DNA of 15,161 bases from NCBI GenBank assembly GCA_964523295.1, contig CAZGAH010000099.1:1-15161 (forward strand), read 5' to 3'. The position numbers and the translations under genes are program-made. This document shows, in pieces, positions 1-6,830 of this stretch (within the stretch, counting starts at the first letter, position 1; each line of letters starts with the position of its first letter). The notes beneath the pieces are model-generated. The model did no database searches. It was not told the DNA's origin and was given only the letters and a program-made list of their open reading frames with translations. The DNA is from CAZGAH01 sp964523295 (GTDB lineage: Bacteria; Desulfobacterota; Desulfovibrionia; Desulfovibrionales; Desulfovibrionaceae).

Positions 1-352
1 GCACTTCAAGCGTCTGCGCGTCACTGCGGAGAAAGTCGTGGATTTTGAGGTTGCGGCCATTGAACAGGAGCACGCCGGACTGAAAGCGCCCGGTCCCGCC
101 CTTGGTCAACACAATCCTCCCCTCGCCCGCCCGAGCCTGAAACCCCGGCCAGGCCAAGACCACGCGCGGCCACCCGATCACGTAACGCTGCTCGAATACC
201 GCGGCGCCAGCCTGCGCACCTGCGGCTGTGTTCCCGTTCTTCGCCCCGGCCCCGGACTTCCCGCCTTGGGCAAAGGCCCCGGCCAGACACCCCAGAACCG
301 CCACGACGACCAACACCACCCCGAGACTCTGCTTAACCAGCGCTCTGCTCAT
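1..352 (-). CDS. Exported protein of unknown function, 3' part cut by window edge
   Basis: An open frame starts with ATG at 352-350 and stays open to the left edge, giving 117 residues with no stop. Residues 1-28 form a clear signal peptide: MSRALVKQ, then a hydrophobic stretch of Leu, Val and Ala, then a likely signal peptidase I site AFA|QG. A Cys inside the hydrophobic stretch (VLGC) makes a lipoprotein conceivable, but the AxA site fits better. Residues 29-50 are a Gly/Ala/Asn-rich linker, followed by a folded-looking segment (FEQRYVIGWPRVVLAWPGF, later FQSGVLLFNGRNLKIHDF). A purine-rich GGCAGGG lies just upstream of the ATG. I do not recognise the family. The protein is probably periplasmic or outer-membrane associated. 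High G+C at third positions and the signal peptide make the coding call strong despite truncation. Confidence 0.72.
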   Translation of the reverse strand, partial: MSRALVKQSLGVVLVVVAVLGCLAGAFAQGGKSGAGAKNGNTAAGAQAGAAVFEQRYVIGWPRVVLAWPGFQARAGEGRIVLTKGGTGRFQSGVLLFNGRNLKIHDFLRSDAQTLEV

Positions 353-987
353 AGCCCTGCCCGTATACCGTTGTTCTTACCAAAACGCCTGGTCATGTTT
401 TCAACAGTCATGTCGAATGTATCGCTACGCCATGTTCATGTATGTCATGGGCGCGTGCTCACAAAAACTCCATACCACGCACTCCCTGCTCCCTATCCCA
501 TCTCATTCCCGCCCTTCCATCACGCCCGCCCCGCCCAATCCTGCGGGATACCGCCCGTTCCCGCTGGCGCACTGCATTTGGAGAAGTATAGTACGTATCA
601 AAAGCTTTTACTTAGCAAAGGCAGATGAAACATTTTTACAAATTTTTGTTATTTATTTTGTGGTCTGATATTTTTTCAGGAACCCTCTGTCAACCCTTTT
701 CTGAAAATCTTTCTGAAAATCGTCAATCTGAAATGAACCCTGGCCAGAACCCACCGGTGGCTGACATCAATTCGTCATCAGGCCCATCCGTGCGCGTACA
801 TCCGGGCACCGTAATTTTTTGCGATGATTTGTCGCTTTTGCTGGAATTTTAACCAGCTTATTCTGCGGGCTTATTCAGGTATGGTAGAGGATAACCATCA
901 CAGAAGACATTGAAGAGAAAGCACTGGCGGAATGTTTTCTGTCCGGATTGGGCTTTCTTCGGAATGCTGACGCAACGGTCGGTATTC
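353..987. other. Intergenic stretch without a convincing gene
   Basis: This 635-base stretch separates the exported gene (leftward) from the 3' end of mutY (also leftward). Its right half (about 590-860) is clearly more AT-rich than the flanking genes. It includes near-repeats of TCTGAAAATC at about 703-722 and a 5-bp hairpin (GCTGG / CCAGC) at about 840-857. No long minus-strand frame is present. One 75-codon plus-strand frame is listed separately as doubtful. No good terminator is visible directly after mutY. Confidence 0.5.
625..852 (+). CDS. Doubtful 75-residue ORF with hydrophobic N-terminus
   Basis: An ATG-started 75-codon frame lies in the AT-rich part of the gap between two minus-strand genes. 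The N-terminus (MKHFYKFLLFILWSDIFSG) is positively charged then hydrophobic, like a signal peptide, and the rest is Ser/Asn/Pro-rich with no recognisable domain. The only Shine-Dalgarno-like string (AAAGG, 618-622) sits just two bases from the ATG, which is too close. Codon use differs from the neighbouring GC-rich genes. It could be a small acquired secreted peptide, or simply a chance frame in AT-rich DNA. The latter is more likely. Confidence 0.15.
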   Translation: MKHFYKFLLFILWSDIFSGTLCQPFSENLSENRQSEMNPGQNPPVADINSSSGPSVRVHPGTVIFCDDLSLLLEF

Positions 988-2190
988 TCAGGAAGTCACG
1001 GCGAAATGGCGGGACTGGAGCAGTCGGTCTACCAGGAGGCGATGGCCGGCCGGGAAGGCGTAGCGGCCCAGGTCGGACGGTTGGACCCAGCGGCAGGTGG
1101 TGGCGGCGTGCAGGATTGGCGTGGGCGTATCCTGGTCGAGGATGCAGCGGAAGCAGTGCAGGGTGACCCGGTAGGTGGTGTATCCGTGGCGGACCTGGCC
1201 CAGGGACTCCACGCTGCGGACCCGGAGTTCCGTTTCTTCCAGAAATTCACGTTCCACGGTTCGGGCCGGCGCTTCGTCCGGCTCGATGCGGCCGCCCGGA
1301 AATTCCCACAGTCCGGCCCAGGCGCCGCGTTGCGGGCGTTTTTGGATGAACAGCCGCCCCTCGCGCACGAGCACGCCCGTGGCCACGTTCAGGTGAACGA
1401 TTGCCGGGCTTTTCAGGCGTACCGGCCGCTCGCCGACGATGCCCAGGCGCAGGCTCTCGCACGTATCCGCCAGCACGCACTCCGCGCAGCGAGGGCGACG
1501 CGTGCAGACCAGCGCGCCGAACTCCATGAGCGCCTGATTGAAATCGCGCGCGCGCCCCGAAGGCAGCAGCGTCGTGGCCAGTTCGTGGATTCGGAGCCGA
1601 CCGGCCTTTTCCTTGACCGGCGCGTCCACGTCGAACAGCCGGGCCAGCACCCGCTCCGCGTTGGCGTCGATGGCGGGCAGGTCCTGTCCGAAGGCCTGGC
1701 TGAGAATAGCCGCGGCGGTATAGGCGCCCACGCCGGGCAGTGCGCGCAAGGCTGCCTCCTCGGCGGGAAGCTCGCCGTCGTATCTATCCAGGATGTAACG
1801 GGCTGCCAGCCGCAGATTGCGCGCCCGCGTGTAGTAGCCCAGCCCCTCCCAGAGTTTGAGCACATCATCTTCGTCCGCCGCGGCCAGGGCGCGCAGGTCG
1901 GGAAAGCGGTCCATCCAGCGCGCGTAGTATGCAACGGCGCGATCCATCTGCGTCTGCTGCAACATGACCTCGGCGATCCAGACGGCATAGGGCGCGTAGG
2001 TCTGCCGCCAGGGCAGGGGGCGTTGGCAACGCGTGAACCAGTCCAGAAGGCGGAGGCTGATGTCGGTCACGCGTTCCAGCGGGCGTTGCGCCGTGGCTCT
2101 TGGCGTCCAGACTAGCGTAGACGAGGCAATCGTGTCCTTTCCGGCGGCGTCGGGCATACTGTCGTCAGGCGAAGGGCTGGTCCGGGTCAT
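988..2190 (-). CDS. mutY: A/G-specific adenine glycosylase MutY with Nudix-type C-terminal domain
   Basis: MutY removes adenine mispaired with 8-oxoguanine in base-excision repair. The 400-residue product has the HhH-GPD glycosylase core: VMLQQTQ with catalytic Glu74, WEGLGYYTRARN, the helix-hairpin-helix LPGVGAYTAAAIL, and DANAERVLARL with catalytic Asp175. The 101-residue Glu-Asp spacing equals that of E. coli MutY. Four cysteines (229, 235, 238, 244) supply the [4Fe-4S] cluster, but the first loop is C-x5-C where C-x6-C is usual. The C-terminal domain carries GLWEFPGG and an almost complete Nudix box (residues 300-322, REFLEETEL). A GTG 15 bases upstream (2205) is possible, but ATG at 2190 forms an ATGA overlap with the DUF362 stop, which indicates translational coupling. 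It is the last gene of the unit. Confidence 0.95.
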   Translation of the reverse strand: MTRTSPSPDDSMPDAAGKDTIASSTLVWTPRATAQRPLERVTDISLRLLDWFTRCQRPLPWRQTYAPYAVWIAEVMLQQTQMDRAVAYYARWMDRFPDLRALAAADEDDVLKLWEGLGYYTRARNLRLAARYILDRYDGELPAEEAALRALPGVGAYTAAAILSQAFGQDLPAIDANAERVLARLFDVDAPVKEKAGRLRIHELATTLLPSGRARDFNQALMEFGALVCTRRPRCAECVLADTCESLRLGIVGERPVRLKSPAIVHLNVATGVLVREGRLFIQKRPQRGAWAGLWEFPGGRIEPDEAPARTVEREFLEETELRVRSVESLGQVRHGYTTYRVTLHCFRCILDQDTPTPILHAATTCRWVQPSDLGRYAFPAGHRLLVDRLLQSRHFAVTS

Positions 2191-3146
2191 GTCAGCCTGG
2201 CCCACAGTCGGCGCAGGGTGCTTATGCCCAGGCGGACAGGATGGAAGCTGACCGGGCTGAGCCGGCTGGGGATGCAGAAACCGCGCGCGTCGAAGTCGTC
2301 CGGGCGGGCCAGCGGAAAAGCCAGCGTTTCCGGACGACTGCCGGGCAGGTCGCGTTCCAGCGCCTCGCGCCAGAGCGGGGTCTGTTCCGGCGTCAGGCCG
2401 AGCAGTTCGTAAACCGCGGTGTCCAGGGCCACGGCCGGGACCGAGGCCCCCAGCAGTCCGAGCGGGAAGGGCTGTCCTCCCCCCGGGCCGCGGATATGCA
2501 TGGCCGTCACGCCGTCGAGCAGCGACACCCCCGGGGGCAGGGCCTGCATGAGCTCGATGATCAGGCTTTCGAAGCGGCGGCCCTGGTCGCCGTGGCGCGT
2601 ATGCAGCAGGGCCTTGCGCACGCCGGCCACGCAGCCGAAATGATTCTTTACTGCCGCCGTGATGCGCAGTTGGCCATGCACCTTCAGCCGGGGGACGTTC
2701 ACGATGCCGTCGGCCTCCAGGGCAACGCGCGACACGCCGACGTTATACCCGAAAGGCAGGCGCACGCGGACCGTACGGCGCAGGTCGACGACCGGAACGT
2801 CCAGACCGGCGAGCGCGTCGATCAGGCCGATGCGTCTGGCGACGCCGAGCGCCGAGCCGAAACCGGGCGAATCGCCCACGGTCACCCGGCAGCCGCGATC
2901 CAGCAGCCAGATGCAGGCGGCGCGGACGACGCGGGGGTGCGTGCAGGCCAGACCGCCCGACGTGACCCTGAGCAGATTGGGTTTGACCAGCATGTGCGAC
3001 GAGCGCGCCGGCGCGAAGCCGCAGGCGGCGAACAGCGTCGGCACCAGGTCCGCCACGGTCGCGTAGTCGGAACAACGCGCCAGGGCTACCGGCGTCGCGC
3101 TGGTCGGCGTTTCGCCGGGTGAGGGGTGTTTTCGTGCGTCGGGCAT
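2187..3146 (-). CDS. DUF362 domain protein
   Basis: This 319-residue protein shows the DUF362 pattern: LVKPNLL (residues 53-59), GDSPG (91-95), NVPRLKVHG followed by AAVKNHFG (150-171), and LLDGVTAM with GPGGGQ (209-225). The family is widespread in anaerobes. It is often fused to or encoded beside ferredoxin-type iron-sulphur proteins, and its reaction is not established. This copy stops after the DUF362 domain and has no Cys-rich ferredoxin tail, so it would need a partner for electron transfer if that is its role. Its stop overlaps the mutY start by four bases, and its ATG lies 10 bases after the upstream ABM-like gene, so it is in one transcription unit with them. The Shine-Dalgarno is weak, consistent with coupled translation. 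Confidence 0.85.
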   Translation of the reverse strand: MPDARKHPSPGETPTSATPVALARCSDYATVADLVPTLFAACGFAPARSSHMLVKPNLLRVTSGGLACTHPRVVRAACIWLLDRGCRVTVGDSPGFGSALGVARRIGLIDALAGLDVPVVDLRRTVRVRLPFGYNVGVSRVALEADGIVNVPRLKVHGQLRITAAVKNHFGCVAGVRKALLHTRHGDQGRRFESLIIELMQALPPGVSLLDGVTAMHIRGPGGGQPFPLGLLGASVPAVALDTAVYELLGLTPEQTPLWREALERDLPGSRPETLAFPLARPDDFDARGFCIPSRLSPVSFHPVRLGISTLRRLWARLT

Positions 3147-3156
3147 TGTTCGTCCG

Positions 3157-3480
3157 TCAGGGCGCAGCGCGGAAAAGCTGCTCGGCGACGCGGTAATGCC
3201 GGACCGTAAGCTCGGGCTCGATCGCGTAGCGCTCGTCTCCGGGATAGAGCCGGGCCTGCTCGATGTCTTCCCCGGCGTACGCGTGAATCGCCTCCAGGCT
3301 GTCCCAGCAGGTCTGCAAGGTAATTTCCACGCGCCCGTTGTCCAGGTCGCGGGTCAGTATCTGCGCTCCGCGGCAGGCGGGCAGCGCCAGGGCGTCCCTG
3401 AGTCCGGTTTCCCGAAGCCAGGCGAGAAAACCCTCGCCGTGCTCTACGGGACAGCGACAGCGCCATTCTCTCAAAATCAT
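3157..3480 (-). CDS. ABM-like (antibiotic biosynthesis monooxygenase fold) small protein
   Basis: A 107-residue cytoplasmic protein with the pattern of dimeric alpha-beta barrel (ABM-type) domains: ITLQTCWDSLEAIHAYAG in the middle, Glu/Asp-rich ARLYPGDERYAIEPEL, then the closing strand VRHYRV. The family includes quinol monooxygenases, haem-degrading enzymes and many proteins of unknown role. An N-terminal CRC plus a later Cys (ALPACRG) are visible but form no known metal motif. The ATG at 3480 is preceded by a strong AAGGA Shine-Dalgarno. The gene lies 43 bases after umuC and 10 bases before the DUF362 gene, so it is probably co-transcribed. Substrate and activity cannot be inferred. Confidence 0.75.
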   Translation of the reverse strand: MILREWRCRCPVEHGEGFLAWLRETGLRDALALPACRGAQILTRDLDNGRVEITLQTCWDSLEAIHAYAGEDIEQARLYPGDERYAIEPELTVRHYRVAEQLFRAAP

Positions 3481-3523
3481 ATGCTTTCCTTGTGTCGGGA
3501 GTCTGCTCGCAGGCCTCGTGCTT

Positions 3524-4822
3524 TCAGTGTACGAGCGGCAGTTCCTGCCAGCTGGTGGTAAAGCACGCCGATTTGCGCAGCTGGCGCATCGACCAGGCCC
3601 GGCCGAGCCCCGCGGCGGCGCAGACCAGGGTATTGCGGCCCCATCTGGCGTTGATCGTATCGAGCGTGCGCATGAGCGCAGCCCCCTTCGCCGCGGTCGG
3701 GGCGTCGGGATCGAACAGGCTGAGCTGGCGCGTGGCCGCGGACTCGATGCCGCTGAGCATCACGCCGGCCTTCTTGTAGACATAGCCCGGGCGATAGATG
3801 CGCTCCAGGGCCGTCTGCGCCGCGCGGACGATGACGGCGGTATGGTTCGTGGCCGCGGGCAGGGCCATGGAGACGGAATTGACGTATTGGGGGCCCGGAC
3901 GGTGCGGGTTGGTCATGACAAAGACCATGATCTGCGAGGCAACCGCGTTCTCGCGGCGCAGTTTTTCGGCGCAGCGCGCGGCGTAGGCGGCCACGGCTTC
4001 GTGCATTTGCTCGGGCGTGTCCACGCCGTGACCGAACGAGCGCGAGGTCAGGACGGACTGCCTGGGCGGCGGCGCCTTTTCGAGCGGGATGCAGGGGATG
4101 CCGCGCAGCTCGTAGACGGTGTGTAGCCCCTGTATGGTCATGCGTCGCCGCACCCAGTCGTCCGGCGCGTCGCGCAACTGCCGGGCGGTGCGGATGCCGT
4201 GGCGCGCGAGCATGGCCGCGTAGCGCCGGCCGACGCCCCAGACATCGGCGACGTCGACGCCGTCGAGCAGGGCGTCCAGGCTGGCCGAGCGCACCGGAGA
4301 CCCGGGCCGCCCGGGGGCATGGTCGATGCAGAACACACCGCCGTGTTCGGGCTGTTTCTTGGCGACGCGGTTGGCGAGTTTGGCCAGAGTTTTGGTTGGC
4401 GCCGCGCCGATAGATACCGGGATGCCGGTCCACTGGCGGACCGTATCGCATATCCGCCGCGCGCGGGCCGCGATGCCCTCGCGCTCGAAGCCGGAGAGGT
4501 CGAGAAAGGCTTCGTCAATGGAGTAGATTTCCATGTTCGGCGTAAAGTGTCCCAGCGTACGCATGACGCGGGCCGACATGTCGCCGTAGAGTGCGTAATT
4601 GGAGGAGAATATCTGGACCTTGTGGCGGGTGAAAAAGCCCTGCCGCTTGAAGGCCGGTTCGCCCATGGCGATGCCGAGCGCCTTGGCCTCGTTGGAGCGG
4701 GCGATGACGCAGCCGTCGTTGTTTGACAGCACGACCACCGGTCGGCCCGCAAGCCGCGGTGCAAAGACCCGCTCGCACGAGACGTAGAAATTGTTGCAAT
4801 CGACCAGAGCCACGACACGCAC
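3524..4822 (-). CDS. umuC: Y-family DNA polymerase, UmuC type
   Basis: This is a translesion polymerase catalytic subunit related to E. coli UmuC along its whole length (432 residues against 422). Visible motifs are DCNNFYVSCERVF at the N-terminus (metal-binding Asp8), VVVLSNNDGCVIARS, FSSNYALYGDMS, EIYSIDEAF with Asp103-Glu104, APTKTLAKLANRVAKK, the DVWGVGRR helix-hairpin-helix, SRSFG opening the little-finger domain, and a clamp-binding motif QLSLFD near residues 366-371. I chose GTG at 4822 because homologues begin at this point and an AGGGGGG Shine-Dalgarno precedes it. An ATG at 4858 or 4891 would add a non-conserved leader, and the latter would cover the palindrome at 4886. No umuD gene is present in the window. 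First gene of the four-gene unit. Confidence 0.93.
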   Translation of the reverse strand: MRVVALVDCNNFYVSCERVFAPRLAGRPVVVLSNNDGCVIARSNEAKALGIAMGEPAFKRQGFFTRHKVQIFSSNYALYGDMSARVMRTLGHFTPNMEIYSIDEAFLDLSGFEREGIAARARRICDTVRQWTGIPVSIGAAPTKTLAKLANRVAKKQPEHGGVFCIDHAPGRPGSPVRSASLDALLDGVDVADVWGVGRRYAAMLARHGIRTARQLRDAPDDWVRRRMTIQGLHTVYELRGIPCIPLEKAPPPRQSVLTSRSFGHGVDTPEQMHEAVAAYAARCAEKLRRENAVASQIMVFVMTNPHRPGPQYVNSVSMALPAATNHTAVIVRAAQTALERIYRPGYVYKKAGVMLSGIESAATRQLSLFDPDAPTAAKGAALMRTLDTINARWGRNTLVCAAAGLGRAWSMRQLRKSACFTTSWQELPLVH

Positions 4823-4885
4823 GGACGCCCCCCTGCCGCTCGATCGCCCGGCGCGCATGAAGGACGCGGGCGGACCGGAAAGTTC

Positions 4886-4903
4886 CTGCAATCACCATTG
4901 CAG
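4886..4903. promoter_or_regulatory. Palindrome upstream of umuC, candidate SOS-type operator
   Basis: CTGCAA and TTGCAG are perfect inverted arms separated by six bases, 64-81 bases upstream of the chosen umuC start. The CTG...CAG ends recall LexA-type operators, but the spacing is not the E. coli CTG-N10-CAG form. umuC-like genes are usually LexA-controlled, so the position is suggestive. The identity of the repressor is inference. Confidence 0.35.
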
Positions 4904-4916
4904 CCTATCTCGCCAT

Positions 4917-4945
4917 GTGTAGATGGCATTACGGCGTTTTGCAAC
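4917..4945 (-). promoter_or_regulatory. Weak candidate promoter for the umuC-ABM-DUF362-mutY unit
   Basis: Read on the minus strand, TTGCAA is followed after 17 bases by TACACA, about 95-120 bases upstream of the umuC GTG and just upstream of the palindrome at 4886-4903. The -35 is fair and the -10 poor. Overlap of the expected start region with the palindrome would suit repression. Confidence 0.25.
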
Positions 4946-5040
4946 CGTCGGCGCGCGCCCCGCGCGGGTGCGAACGCTTGCCCCCCGGAAATCGCGGGTG
5001 TTCTGGACGGTGTCCGATGCGAACGGCCTGCCGTGGCTGA

Positions 5041-5066
5041 AAAGGCCGGCGATTGCGCCGGCCTTT
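5041..5066 (-). terminator. Intrinsic terminator of rsgA
   Basis: Arms AAAGGCCGGCG and CGCCGGCCTTT pair perfectly over 11 bases around a 4-base loop. The hairpin begins 4 bases after the rsgA stop codon and, read on the minus strand, ends in TTTT. It separates rsgA from the umuC unit downstream. Confidence 0.8.
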
Positions 5067-5070
5067 ACTC

Positions 5071-6115
5071 TTACCTGCCGCCGTGCTTCCGGCTGTTTTT
5101 GATGGATCTGGCCAGCGTGGCAATACCCTTCCAGCGCTCCTTTTCGATGCGCTCAGGGTTCTTGACCTGGCGCTNNNNNNNNNNGGCCAGGACCCGGCAG
5201 CCCGGTTCATGGGCATGGGAGCAGTCCGAAAAACGGCAGTCCCGCGCCAGCAGTTCGATATCCGGGAAGGCGGCATCAACGCCGCCCTGATCGTCCTGGA
5301 AGGCGATTTCGCGTATGCCGGGATTGTCGATGATCATGCCGCCCTGAGGCATGAAAACCAAATCCCTGGAGGTGGTTGTGTGCCTGCCTTTGCCGTCGCT
5401 CTGGCGTACCGATCCGGCCAGCCTGATCGCTTTGCCGGCGAGCAGGTTGATGAGGGTGGACTTGCCGGCGCCAGAAGAACCGATAAGGGCTATGGTTTTT
5501 CCGGGCGCAATGTACGGCTCCAGTTCGGCTAGCCCGGACGGGGCGTCCACCGCGGTCAGATGGATCGGAACGCCGGGGGCCGCAATCCCGATGCGCTCCC
5601 TGCAGATGTCGGGATCGGGGTGCAGGTCGGCCTTGGTCAGGACAACGGCGGGGCTGAGCCCGCAGTTGCCGATCAGGGTCAGATAGCGCTCNNNNNNNNN
5701 NGTCCAGGCCGCAGACAATCAGCACCGTGTCCAGGTTGACGGCCATTACCTGCGTGCGCCTGGCCGCGCCGTCGCTTCTGCCGCGCGCTCCGGCGGCGCC
5801 GCGCGCGAGAACGTTTCTGCGCGGCAATACGTTGTCGATAACGGATGCGTTGAGAACGACCCAATCTCCGGCAGCGGGATGGACTTCCTGTCGATGGGCA
5901 AGTCCCCCTGCCACGGTTACAAATTTTTCGTCCTCGCCGCGGCTCACCAGAAAGCCGCCCCTTCGCACGCCGGTCACACGGGCTACGGCATCCAGGCTGT
6001 GGCCCAATGTTTCCAGTTGATTGTGAAAAAACGAATTCCAGCCCAACCGGGCCAGGGAATGGGAGTCATTGCCGTGTATTGTCGTTCCGTTCATTGTCGT
6101 CAGCTCGTCTCTCAT
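5071..6115 (-). CDS. rsgA: Small-ribosomal-subunit biogenesis GTPase RsgA (interrupted by two assembly gaps)
   Basis: RsgA (YjeQ) is a circularly permuted GTPase that helps 30S subunit maturation. The N-terminal OB-fold part reads LARLGWN, then VSRGEDEKFVTVAGGL and AAGDWVVLN. The GTPase follows in permuted order: NLDTVLIVCGLD, G4 TKADL, G1 GSSGAGKSTLIN, a RHTTT segment, G3 IDNPGIRE. The C-terminal zinc knuckle is C-x4-C-x-H-x5-C (CRFSDCSHAHEPGC). Two ten-N runs cut the gene. The frame differs across the 5691-5700 run, and conserved residues expected on both sides of it are missing, so the true gap is probably longer than ten bases. The gene is therefore probably intact in the organism. ATG at 6094 (MNGTTIHG) is an alternative start; neither start has a strong Shine-Dalgarno. 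Confidence 0.92.
5175..5184. other. Assembly gap (10 N) near the 3' end of rsgA
   Basis: Ten Ns lie between the zinc knuckle and the basic C-terminal tail of RsgA. The frame stays open if the run is read as ten bases, but RsgA proteins usually have more residues here, so the true length is unknown. Confidence 0.9.
5691..5700. other. Assembly gap (10 N) inside rsgA
   Basis: Ten Ns lie between VCGLD and ERYLTL of RsgA. The reading frames on the two sides differ, so the true gap length must be a multiple of three. About eight residues normally occupy this place (inference from the family). Confidence 0.9.
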
Positions 6116-6140
6116 GAAAGTAACAGCCAAAGAGCGGCCA

Positions 6141-6166
6141 CTCCATGCGCATGCGTAGGCATGGAG
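6141..6166. repeat. Inverted repeat upstream of rsgA
   Basis: CTCCATGC and GCATGGAG are perfect 8-base arms around a 10-base loop, ending about 25 bases upstream of the rsgA ATG at 6115. It would form a hairpin in the rsgA leader or serve as an operator. No T-run follows on the minus strand, so it is not a typical terminator. Confidence 0.45.
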
Positions 6167-6414
6167 CGCCGGGGACGGTTACGATGGAGATGCTGTCGGC
6201 CTCGGACAGAGCGCGCACGACGAGGTCAGGACCAGAGCGTGCGCTCAGGCAGGCGATTGGCCGGCCAACGCGGAAAGAGGTGGGCCGGGAGATGCGATGA
6301 TGTGGCTTACGCCTGGCGGCTGGTCCGTATGTCCGAGGCCGTTGGCGCACTATCCGGCAAAGAAATACGCAAAAAAACTCCTGCTGGAACAGGTTGAACA
6401 GACAGCAGCACGAA

Positions 6415-6443
6415 TCATTACCCACGCGGCGGGGAGCTGTCAA
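6415..6443 (-). promoter_or_regulatory. Candidate sigma-70 promoter reading toward rsgA
   Basis: On the minus strand a perfect TTGACA (6443-6438) is followed after 17 bases by TAATGA (or after 18 by AATGAT). Transcription would start near 6407 and run through a ~290-base leader into rsgA. A short hairpin with a run of seven Ts lies just downstream (6393-6371) and could attenuate it. Confidence 0.5.
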
Positions 6444-6451
6444 TTGCCGGG

Positions 6452-6488
6452 CTCGTCAGCCTTTCATTGCACGGAATGGGCTGACGAG
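6452..6488. repeat. Long imperfect hairpin between the pseudogene remnant and the rsgA promoter
   Basis: CTCGTCAGCC (6452-6461) pairs perfectly with GGCTGACGAG (6479-6488). An inner 4-base pairing CATT/AATG lies across a three-base bulge. It sits immediately upstream of the -35 at 6438-6443. It could be a terminator-like barrier or a regulator site; no T-run follows closely on either strand. Confidence 0.45.
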
Positions 6489-6544
6489 TGCTCAATATCA
6501 CGGCAAGGGACCCTGTATCAGGCCTTTTTTAAAGGGAAGACACC

Positions 6545-6830
6545 CTAATCATACCCCAGCCTGCGCAGTTCCTCCAGGACCAGCGGGGCCAGGGCCTTCA
6601 GTTTGAGGTTGTGCGCCGAGGGGGCGCCGGTGAGGAATTCTTCGCGGACCAGCGTGGTTTGCGGATCGAGCATTCGGGATTCCAGGTCGATGAGGGCAAA
6701 GCCGCGCTTCAGGCAGCGCTCACGCAGAACATGATTGAAGCGCACGGTTATTCTGGTGCGCGCGGATGTCCAGGCGCATGGTGCGGTTGGGATTCTTGGT
6801 GTGGTGGGTCGTGAATTGCGAGGTACGTTC
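6545..6830 (-). pseudogene. C-terminal remnant of an unknown protein, frameshifted
   Basis: Two overlapping minus-strand frames together read as one protein end. The first part contains RTSQFTTHHTKNPNRTMRL and DIRAHQNN; after a frame change near 6744-6747 it continues RFNHVLRERCLKRGF, ALIDLESRMLD, SAHNLKLKALAPLVLEEL and ends RRLGYD with a TAG stop at 6547-6545. A one-base insertion (or two-base loss) explains the shift. The upstream part of the gene is absent and is replaced in the same frame by transposase-like sequence. The pattern of a conserved His-Asn near the end faintly recalls SGNH-type hydrolases, but I cannot name the family. No functional protein is expected. Confidence 0.6.

Noticed and set aside
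910..2115. Long plus-strand frame opposite mutY
   Set aside because: It is antisense to the well-supported mutY, has no motif, and arises from GC-rich codon structure.
2241..3122. Long plus-strand frame opposite the DUF362 gene
   Set aside because: Antisense shadow; composition is Arg/Ala/Gln-rich without domains, while the minus strand has clear DUF362 motifs.
3338..4126. Plus-strand frame opposite umuC and the ABM-like gene
   Set aside because: Shadow of two conserved minus-strand genes.
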